The position numbers and the translations under genes are program-made. The notes beneath the pieces were generated by a model. The model was given only the letters and a program-made list of their open reading frames with translations. It made no database searches and had not been told where the DNA came from. This document shows positions 57,994-64,000 of a stretch of 64,000 nt of DNA, in pieces. Where the stretch lies: positions 62,001 through 126,000 of the forward strand of contig JAVBMY010000005.1 in NCBI GenBank assembly GCA_031551865.1, in the 5' to 3' direction. This stretch comes from Rikenella sp031551865. Its GTDB lineage: Bacteria; Bacteroidota; Bacteroidia; Bacteroidales; Rikenellaceae. How positions within the stretch are numbered: position 1 is the stretch's first letter; every line of letters begins with the position of its first letter.

Positions 57994-58635
57994 TTATTCG
58001 AATCGGACGGGGGCGAAGAACTGCGGTACGTGGAAATTGGGCGATGGGGTGCCGACCGGGGCCCACGACAGGAAATGGGGTTTGCTCAGGTTGTCGCCGC
58101 ACTTGTAGAAGTTGGCGGTGGCTTCGACGCCGTCGAGGCTGGCGAACCGGTGTTTGAAGAACGCAGTAGAGGGAATGGCAATGGCCAGACGCCATCCGCC
58201 GACCTGTTTCTCGGCAAAGGGCTGACGGCCCAGCGAACTTTCGCGGCGAATGCTTTGCATCAGTTCGGGTGAGCCGTGGGTGGCGTTGGGCTTCTCTTTG
58301 CGGAAGGCGGCCAGCGCGGTGCCGATGCAGTTGAATTCGAAATTGTAGTAGCCGCTCCCGTCGAAGGCGATGAAGAATTCGCAGCACGAGTCGGTCCACA
58401 CGGGGCCGTTGTCTTCGGCGGTGAGGGCCATCGTACCCTCTTCCTGCACTTCGAACACGAGCAGCACCTCGGCACCGTTGTGGGCAGCGAAAAAGTGCAC
58501 CTGGGGGGCATAGGGAAATTCGGCAGGCCAGTTCACGTGACCGATCTTCTGGGGCCCGACGGCATTGACCACCTGCTGATGGAAGTCGGCGGGCGCGGTG
58601 CCGGGGGCGATGTCGAGGCGGGGGATGTTCAGCAT
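57994..58635 (-). CDS. CBM9-like carbohydrate-binding protein
   Basis: A 213-residue protein without a signal peptide. It is a single beta-sandwich with features of the family-9-like carbohydrate-binding domain: PQVHFFAAHNGAEVLLVFEVQEEG, VWTDSCCEFFIAFDGSGYYNFEFNCIGT and WRLAIAIPSTAFF. The Trp/Cys-Cys/Glu cluster corresponds to the ligand face. Lack of export suggests an intracellular role, or an unrecognised route. It lies downstream of the kinase/HAD pair on the same strand, though a palindromic repeat intervenes. Confidence 0.72.
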   Translation of the reverse strand: MLNIPRLDIAPGTAPADFHQQVVNAVGPQKIGHVNWPAEFPYAPQVHFFAAHNGAEVLLVFEVQEEGTMALTAEDNGPVWTDSCCEFFIAFDGSGYYNFEFNCIGTALAAFRKEKPNATHGSPELMQSIRRESSLGRQPFAEKQVGGWRLAIAIPSTAFFKHRFASLDGVEATANFYKCGDNLSKPHFLSWAPVGTPSPNFHVPQFFAPVRFE

Positions 58636-58659
58636 AGGATTATCAAAAGATTTTTTAAT

Positions 58660-58742
58660 GTCATCCCGAGCGTCACCGGGAGACCTGGCGGAGATTTTTG
58701 CAACCTTTCATTCCCAGGTCCCTCGGCTACGCTCGGGATGAC
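58660..58742. repeat. Intergenic palindromic repeat, GTCATCCCGAG family
   Basis: GTCATCCCGAGCGTCACCGGGAGACCTGG is partly complementary to CCAGGTCCCTCGGCTACGCTCGGGATGAC (segments GTCATCCCGAGCG and CGCTCGGGATGAC are perfect inverses), with a ~25-base loop. Confidence 0.72.
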
Positions 58743-58834
58743 AGGGTCAGATACCCTCGTTAGCCAAAATGATACAGGATTCTGATCCTGTCCACATGGG
58801 ACAATCGCCATAGTGCGCAAGCGCACCGGACGCT

Positions 58835-59929
58835 TTATTTATATTTCGCGAGCTCTTCGCGCACGATGGCGCACATTTGGTCGTACTGGGCCTCCATGCT
58901 TTGCAGGAGCTTGTACTGGGCGCGGGCGCGCACGAGGTTGTGCTCGGGGTATTTGATCTTGTAGTAGTGGTCGCCGTCGATGTAGTCCATCAGGAAGCGC
59001 AACACCTGTTCGTAGGTGATGTACTTGGCCGAGAAGGCGAGGTAGTCGATCTCGGCGGGCGTGAGGAACGTGTGGGTCTCGGACAGATAACCGGCGGTAT
59101 AGGCTTTGAAAATCTCGATGTCCATCGACACTTTAGAAAGGTCTGTGTCGTCTTCGAGGCCTGTGTTGGTATAGGAGCGCATGGCGTCGCCATAGTCGTT
59201 CAGGGCGGTGCTGCTGAGTACGGTGTCGAGGTCGATCACGCACAGAACGTTGCCCTGTTTGTCGAACAGGATGTTGTTGATCTTGGTGTCGTTGTGGGTG
59301 ACACGGGTAGGAATGGCGCCGTTCTCGAAGAGTTCCCAGAATTTGAGCATCTCGTCGCGGCGGCTTTCGATCCAGCCGATCTCTTCGGCCACCTGAGCCT
59401 TGCGGCCCACAGGGTCTTTGGCCAGCACGTCGTCCCACTGTTTGAAGCGGAAACGGATGTTGTGGAATCCGGGCAGGATGTCGGTCAGTTGTTCGTGGAA
59501 GTCGGCCAGCATGGCCTGGAACTTACCGATACCTTTGCCGCCCTGATAGGCGAGCTCGGGAGTTTTGGCGGCCTGATAAGCCACGGTATCGTCGATGAAT
59601 TCGCACACGGCCCAATATTCGCCGTCGTTGTCCTTCAGGTAGAGGAGCCCGTCGCGGGTAGGGGTAATCGTGAGGGCCTCGCGGCGCGGATCACCGCCCA
59701 CAGCCACCACTTTGTTCTTGAGGTGGGTGGTCACTCGCAGGATGTTGTCCATCATTGCAGGCACGTTGGTGAATATGTTCTTGTTCTTGCGCTGGAGTAT
59801 GTAGTTGGGGCCCGAGGCGGTTTCGACCACGTAGGTGTCGTTGATGAAACCTTCGCCGAGGGGGCGTACATCGGTGACTTCGCCTTCGATCTGGAAGTGC
59901 GAGGTTATTTCTTTAAGGCGTTTTTCCAT
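58835..59929 (-). CDS. Phosphotransferase of the aminoglycoside-kinase fold, N-acetylhexosamine kinase-like
   Basis: A 364-residue cytosolic kinase. The catalytic loop THNDTKINNILFD (Brenner-type HxDxxxxN) and the metal motif IDLDTVL are intact; the N-lobe has GEGFINDTYVV and YILQRKN. This pattern is shared with NahK, which phosphorylates N-acetylhexosamines at C1, a likely role in a gut bacterium using host glycans; true aminoglycoside resistance is unlikely. Start ATG 59929 follows the HAD gene by 77 bases. A longer frame upstream overlaps that gene and is rejected. Confidence 0.8.
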   Translation of the reverse strand: MEKRLKEITSHFQIEGEVTDVRPLGEGFINDTYVVETASGPNYILQRKNKNIFTNVPAMMDNILRVTTHLKNKVVAVGGDPRREALTITPTRDGLLYLKDNDGEYWAVCEFIDDTVAYQAAKTPELAYQGGKGIGKFQAMLADFHEQLTDILPGFHNIRFRFKQWDDVLAKDPVGRKAQVAEEIGWIESRRDEMLKFWELFENGAIPTRVTHNDTKINNILFDKQGNVLCVIDLDTVLSSTALNDYGDAMRSYTNTGLEDDTDLSKVSMDIEIFKAYTAGYLSETHTFLTPAEIDYLAFSAKYITYEQVLRFLMDYIDGDHYYKIKYPEHNLVRARAQYKLLQSMEAQYDQMCAIVREELAKYK

Positions 59930-60006
59930 AGTTTTTTGATACGGGAGATATTGGGTTACGGCCCCGCATGCCGGACATCCGGCAAAACGGGCGGACGTAA
60001 AGTTAT

Positions 60007-60681
60007 CTATTTTTTCGGAATAGGCAACGCGCCGACTTCGCGAAGTTCGGCGATGCCGATACCGGTGAAGTCGTCGATCACCCGGTCGCAATCGGTGTCG
60101 GCAAAACATTCCTGCGGGAAGGTGGTGGCCAGCGCCACGACGTGCATTCCGGCGCTCCGGGCGGCTTCGATGCCTACGAAGGCGTCTTCGAACACGACGC
60201 AGTCTCCGGGCGCTGTGCCCACCCGTTCGGCGGCCAGCAGATAGACTTCGGGGTCGGGCTTACCGCGCTTGATGTCGCTGCCGCAGGCGATGGCGTCGAA
60301 TTTTTCGGCAATACCGCAATTTTTTAGCACGAAATCCACGTTCGTGCGGCCGGCCGAACTGCCCACAGCGGTGCGAATCCCGGCAGCGCGCAGCGCGTCG
60401 AGCAGTTCGACCAGCCCGCGCGTGGGCACCATGACGGGGTCGTAGAGTTCGCGGTAAATTTCTTCTTTTTCGCGCGAGTAGGCGTAAATCTGTTCGTCGC
60501 TAAGGCCGGGACCGAAGATCGAGGCCATGATTTCGCGGTTGGTACGGCCGAAATGGGCCAGGATGTTTTTATCGTCGTGGACAGCGCCGTAGCGCTCAGT
60601 AAAGATCTTGAAGGCTTCGAGGTGGGCGTCGCGGTTGTTGACGATCACGCCGTCCATATCGAAAAGGGCTGCTTTGAACAT
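60007..60681 (-). CDS. HAD-superfamily hydrolase, beta-phosphoglucomutase-like
   Basis: A 224-residue phosphatase or mutase with all HAD motifs: I FDMDG (Asp8 nucleophile, Asp10), II VGSSAG, III KPDPEVYLLAAE (Lys) and IV VFEDAFVGIEAA. The cap and the ALFDMDGVIVNNRDAH start resemble beta-phosphoglucomutase and sugar phosphatases. It is directly upstream of the NahK-like kinase, which suggests a joint sugar-phosphate step. Substrate unknown. Confidence 0.88.
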   Translation of the reverse strand: MFKAALFDMDGVIVNNRDAHLEAFKIFTERYGAVHDDKNILAHFGRTNREIMASIFGPGLSDEQIYAYSREKEEIYRELYDPVMVPTRGLVELLDALRAAGIRTAVGSSAGRTNVDFVLKNCGIAEKFDAIACGSDIKRGKPDPEVYLLAAERVGTAPGDCVVFEDAFVGIEAARSAGMHVVALATTFPQECFADTDCDRVIDDFTGIGIAELREVGALPIPKK

Positions 60682-60778
60682 TTTTGGTTGGTAAGTTTAT
60701 GCATGAATGTAAAGTGAAATTCGTTGATCGGACACGGATTGCCGGCAAAAGTCCGCTGCAACGATAGCGGGAATATTA

Positions 60779-61543
60779 TCAGGGCCCGGCAACCGCCGGA
60801 CTAAGTGTGGCGGAATAGGCGCTGAAATAGCCCAAGGCCCCGCCGCGGATGTTGGTCGTGGGGTTGTTGAGTGACATGTCGTTGCGGTTCAGCGTTTCGA
60901 AGAAGGTGTAGACAGCGGGATCGATACACTGCATCTCGACCTGTATGATAGTCCTGTAGGGGTAGATGTCCGTAAACAAAAGCTGGTGTATGGGGCTGCC
61001 ATCGATATGTTCGGTCGGCAGGATATATTCCTGGGCCTCGGGATCTCGGCGTCCGTTGAAATAGACGAAAAACCGGTAGTATTGGTTCTCACTGCCTGCC
61101 GGGTCCTTGAAATGTATCATTGGGAACGGATAGTCGGCCAGCGGAGTCTTGTACAGGGTGAGTGAGTCGATGGCTACAGGCGGAGGCATGTACGACTGCG
61201 CCGTGTATTCCGTACCGTCGTAAACGACCGACAAAGAGTACGTACGGCTTGCAATACCCCGCAGCGTTGTACCCATATACCATCCCTCAGCATTTTGTTG
61301 CAACACTTCGAAATTGCCCCGATCGTCGCTCACGGTCACCTGCGCACCACGGACGACCGGATAGGCCCCCTGATGATTAAAATCGGCGGTCTGGGTCAGG
61401 TAAACTTTGGCGACCGAGTCGCGCCCGATCATCGCTTCAATGACCACTCTGGGCGGCACGCTGTTCAGGTCGACGTCGATCGTGTCTTCGCAGGCGACCA
61501 GCAACGCAACAACAGTAAACAATATGTATTTTAGTGCTTTCAC
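60779..61543 (-). CDS. DUF4249 lipoprotein
   Basis: A 254-residue lipoprotein with lipobox Cys18 (VVALLVAC), GTG start. The EDTIDVDLNSVPPRVVIEAMI start and VYLTQTADF...VVRGAQVTVSDDRG pattern are diagnostic of DUF4249, a family found next to TonB receptors of the type that follows here upstream. It may be a surface partner of the receptor, in the manner of SusD. At 254 residues it is short for the family. Confidence 0.85.
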   Translation of the reverse strand: MKALKYILFTVVALLVACEDTIDVDLNSVPPRVVIEAMIGRDSVAKVYLTQTADFNHQGAYPVVRGAQVTVSDDRGNFEVLQQNAEGWYMGTTLRGIASRTYSLSVVYDGTEYTAQSYMPPPVAIDSLTLYKTPLADYPFPMIHFKDPAGSENQYYRFFVYFNGRRDPEAQEYILPTEHIDGSPIHQLLFTDIYPYRTIIQVEMQCIDPAVYTFFETLNRNDMSLNNPTTNIRGGALGYFSAYSATLSPAVAGP

Positions 61544-61579
61544 TTCGGCAGGGGTCGGGCAGTATGGAACGCGCCCAGC

Positions 61580-63691
61580 TTAAAATTTAAAATTCCATGA
61601 GACTGACGGTACGAAAGTGAACAGCGTGTAGCGGTAGGCCGTGGTTTTCGAGGGATCATCGTCGTCGGTGCGGAAACTGATCATGTAGGCGTTACGACGC
61701 CCGTAGGCGTTGTACAGGCTGAACACGAGTTCGGATTCGTAGCGCTTCGTCTTTTTCAACGTGCAGGTGGCGCCGAGGTCGAGCCGGTGGTAGGCCGGGG
61801 CCCGGTAGCCGTTGCGTTCGGCATAATACATTACGTCCTTGCCGTTGATGGTGTATTTGCCGCTGGGGTAAGTGATGGCGTTGCCGGTGTAATAAACCCA
61901 GGCGAACGACAGGCTCCACTTGGGGCTGACATCCCACACGCCCACCACCGAGATGTCGTGCGTGCGGTCCTGGTAGGCGGGATACCACTGGTCGTTGTTG
62001 ATGCCGTCGATCTGTTTTTCGGTCTTCGACCAGGTGTAGGATACCCAGCCGGTGAGCCGGCCCGTGCGCTTGTGCAGCGCCAGTTCAATCCCGTAGGCGC
62101 GGCCGTGACCGGAAAGCAGCTCGGTCTCGATCACGTTCCGGGTGGCGATGTCGGCGTTGTCGCGATAATCCAGCTGATTATGCATCGCCTTGTAGTAGGC
62201 CTCGATGCTGAGTTCGTAGCGGTTGTCGGCGAAATTCCGGAAGTAGCCCAGCGACACCTGGTCGGCAGTCTGCGGACGCAGGTTGTTGTTGGCCGAGGCC
62301 CAGCGGTCGTAGGGTGTTCCCTGAGCCATGTAGCTCAACAGGAACAGGCTCTGCGACGTTCGGGTATAGGCCGCCTTGGCTGACGAGCGTTCGTTGAACT
62401 TCCAGACGGCCGACAGGCGCGGTTCGGGGTTGATGTAGGTCTTGACCACCTGCCCGCGGCCGTACCACGTGCTGTCGGTCACGTTCCGGTTGGCATCGAG
62501 CGTATAGTATTCGCCGCCGCCCATCACCATGAAGGCCGAAAGGCGCATACCGGCAATGACTTCGAGGTGTTTGCCGATCTTGAACTGCCCCGAGGCGTAG
62601 AGGGCGCTTTCAAGCGAGTAACGATGGTACAGGTTGAGCGCGTTGGACTGCTCGGAGGAGTTGAGGCGGAAGTCGCCGGGCGCGATGTCGTGGTAGGTGG
62701 AGCTCAACCCGAATGTCCACTGGCTGCGTTCCGAAGGGGTGTAAACGAATTCCTGCCGCCCGCCGTAGTCGGTGGTTACGCCTTGGCCGTACAGGTCCAT
62801 CCCCAGGCTCATTCCATATTCGTATTTGTAGCGATTGTAGAACAGGCTGGTGTAAGAGTAAAGGTTGTCGTTCACGATGTGCCGCCAGCGCAGCGAGGCC
62901 AGGCCCGTGCCCCAGCTGGTGCCCATGGCGTCCTCGACTTCGAGTTTGTCCTTGCCGAAGTAGCCCGAGAAGGTGAGTTGGTCGCGCGACGAAAGATCGA
63001 AAGTGGCCCGCGCGTTCAGGTCGTAGAAGTAGAGTTTTTTGTCCTTGGCCTCATCGACTCCCAACACATGCAGGATGAAGTCGGCGTAGGTACGCCGCGC
63101 AGCCACGATGAACGACGAACGCCCTTTCTGGATAGGCCCTTCGATGCTCAGGCGCGATGAAATCAGGCCGATGCCGCCCGTGACGCCGATTCGTTCGTTA
63201 TTACCGTTGCGTTGCCGCACGTCGAGCACCGATGAAAGACGCTCGCCGAATTGCGCCGGGATCGACCCTTTATACAGTGTTACACCTTGCAGCACGTCGG
63301 AATTGAAGGTCGAGAAAAAACCGATCATGTGCGAGGCGTTGTATAACGGCACGTGGTCGAGCATCACCTGGTTCTGGTCGGCGGTACCGCCGCGGACGTA
63401 GAAACCGGTACTGCCGTCGCCGCTGGTTTTGACACCGGGGGTGAGCAGGATGGTCTTGATGATGTCGCGTTCGCCGAAAAGTACCGGCAGACGGTTCATC
63501 TGGCGGACGGTCATGGTTTCGACTCCGGTCTGCGGCGAGGCTACATTGGTGTCCGGGGCGCGTGCCGTCACCACCACGCTTTCGGCTTCGACCACGCGTG
63601 TGCTGTCGTGCTGTGCCGCCGCTTGTAAAGGGATTGTGCACAGTACGGCTGCCGAAAACAGGATTATACACCGGGTCGTGTGGTGAAACAT
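61580..63691 (-). CDS. TonB-dependent outer-membrane receptor
   Basis: A 703-residue receptor with a signal peptide (ending near AAAQ), a plug domain (~35-150: VEAESVVVTARAPDTNVASPQTGVETMTV, RDIIKTILLTPGVKTSG, GFYVRGGTADQNQVMLDHVPLYN) and a 22-strand barrel ending in VSWNFKF. It has no N-terminal CarboxypepD-like domain, unlike SusC. The gene is 37 bases from DUF4249 on the same strand, a pair seen widely in Bacteroidetes. The substrate is unknown. Confidence 0.92.
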   Translation of the reverse strand: MFHHTTRCIILFSAAVLCTIPLQAAAQHDSTRVVEAESVVVTARAPDTNVASPQTGVETMTVRQMNRLPVLFGERDIIKTILLTPGVKTSGDGSTGFYVRGGTADQNQVMLDHVPLYNASHMIGFFSTFNSDVLQGVTLYKGSIPAQFGERLSSVLDVRQRNGNNERIGVTGGIGLISSRLSIEGPIQKGRSSFIVAARRTYADFILHVLGVDEAKDKKLYFYDLNARATFDLSSRDQLTFSGYFGKDKLEVEDAMGTSWGTGLASLRWRHIVNDNLYSYTSLFYNRYKYEYGMSLGMDLYGQGVTTDYGGRQEFVYTPSERSQWTFGLSSTYHDIAPGDFRLNSSEQSNALNLYHRYSLESALYASGQFKIGKHLEVIAGMRLSAFMVMGGGEYYTLDANRNVTDSTWYGRGQVVKTYINPEPRLSAVWKFNERSSAKAAYTRTSQSLFLLSYMAQGTPYDRWASANNNLRPQTADQVSLGYFRNFADNRYELSIEAYYKAMHNQLDYRDNADIATRNVIETELLSGHGRAYGIELALHKRTGRLTGWVSYTWSKTEKQIDGINNDQWYPAYQDRTHDISVVGVWDVSPKWSLSFAWVYYTGNAITYPSGKYTINGKDVMYYAERNGYRAPAYHRLDLGATCTLKKTKRYESELVFSLYNAYGRRNAYMISFRTDDDDPSKTTAYRYTLFTFVPSVSWNFKF

Positions 63692-63706
63692 CAATTTGTA
63701 TCAGAC

Positions 63707-63817
63707 CGTCATTGCGAGGAGGCCTGTTCTAAGGACGACGAGGCAACCGCGTAATATTCCCAACGGGGAAACTTCCCGGTTGCTTCGTCGCCCGTGTCGC
63801 TTGCTCCCTGCAATGAC
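63707..63817. repeat. Intergenic palindromic repeat, CGTCATTGCGAGG family
   Basis: CGTCATTGCGAGGA at the left and TCCCTGCAATGAC at the right. Interior segments (GACGAGGCAACCG / CGGTTGCTTCGTC) extend the pairing, so a long hairpin is possible. Confidence 0.72.
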
Positions 63818-63823
63818 TATATT

Positions 63824-64000
63824 TTATTCTTTGACATAGATGCGTTTGATGCGCGACGAGATCGAGGTCAGCACTTCGTAGGTGATCGTGCCTTCGGCGG
63901 CGGCCATGTCGCGCACGGTGGGCAGGGCGCCGAAGATCATCACCGTGTCGCTTTCTTGGGCGTCAGGTGCGTTCGTCAGGTCGAGCATGCAGGTATCCAT
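63824..64000 (-). CDS. alr: C-terminal end of alanine racemase (partial)
   Basis: The last 58 codons of a minus-strand gene that continues past the window edge. MDTCMLDLT, DTVMIFG and TITYEVLTSISSRIKRIYV match the C-terminal beta domain of PLP-dependent alanine racemase, with the Tyr of YEVLTS. In Bacteroidetes this domain is often fused to MurF; whether that is so here cannot be seen. Confidence 0.88.
   Translation of the reverse strand: MDTCMLDLTNAPDAQESDTVMIFGALPTVRDMAAAEGTITYEVLTSISSRIKRIYVKE

Noticed and set aside
58835..59929. Aminoglycoside resistance gene
   Set aside because: The kinase fold is shared, but motifs fit sugar kinases of the NahK type better and the neighbours are sugar-phosphate enzymes.

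Overview
The window looks like a chromosome segment of a Bacteroidales bacterium. Many promoters match the Bacteroidetes TTG / TAnnTTTG consensus, there are two P. gingivalis-type (FimA/Mfa1) fimbrial gene sets, a FecR/ECF pair, a DUF4249/TonB-receptor pair, and DUF2148, DUF3276 and DUF2807 proteins. High G+C and strong third-position GC in most genes suggest Rikenellaceae, perhaps Alistipes; the genus is an inference.

Layout. 0-4.5 kb: the end of an outer-membrane barrel gene, a lower-GC secreted lipoprotein with a degenerate metalloprotease site, a tyrosine integrase, two tRNA-Lys genes and a tRNA fragment, which together look like an old integration site. 4.5-16 kb: housekeeping genes (nitroreductase, ferredoxin-domain protein, nth, mdh, gcvH, a MATE pump, rpsF-rpsR-rplI, an AraC regulator, and an overlapping rsgA-trmH-dusB operon). 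16.0-18.2 kb: tRNA-Asn abutting the 3' remnant of a probable large serine recombinase, then a transglutaminase-like lipoprotein.

18.4-42.5 kb is a fimbrial island with two operons that run away from a central regulatory gap. The minus-strand operon (30.9 to 18.4 kb) follows an AraC regulator. It encodes a major fimbrillin, an anchor-like lipoprotein, a DUF3575 barrel, a TPR-PD40-OmpA protein, a propeller/Calx-beta protein, a second barrel, a BACON-like lipoprotein and a minor fimbrillin. The plus-strand operon (32.8 to 42.5 kb) encodes an ECF sigma factor, a FecR anti-sigma factor, an STN-DUF3575 fusion, a DUF3868-OmpA protein, an Mfa2-like anchor with a Gly/Asp repeat tail and two large fimbrillin-like lipoproteins. 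In both operons the gap after a barrel gene is filled by the same ~73-nt module, in three copies in one and two in the other. Each module has a hairpin whose inner stem changes sequence but stays paired, followed by a start codon. This shared leader is the most unusual thing in the window.

42.5-64 kb: a DnaQ-like exonuclease, a secreted propeller, an unidentified ncRNA gene with its own promoter and terminator, aroE, membrane proteins, a PUR-alpha-like protein, a DPP5-like peptidase, a DNA glycosylase, a DUF2807 protein, a PorT-like barrel, an orphan Wzz protein, a lone HsdR-N domain protein, an esterase, a CBM9-like protein, a NahK-like kinase with a HAD phosphatase, a DUF4249/TonB-receptor pair and the end of alanine racemase. 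Several intergenic gaps carry dispersed palindromic repeats (GTCATCCCGAG and CGTCATTGCGAGG families), and two copies of a ~185-bp MITE-like element occur at 6.7 and 43.4 kb.
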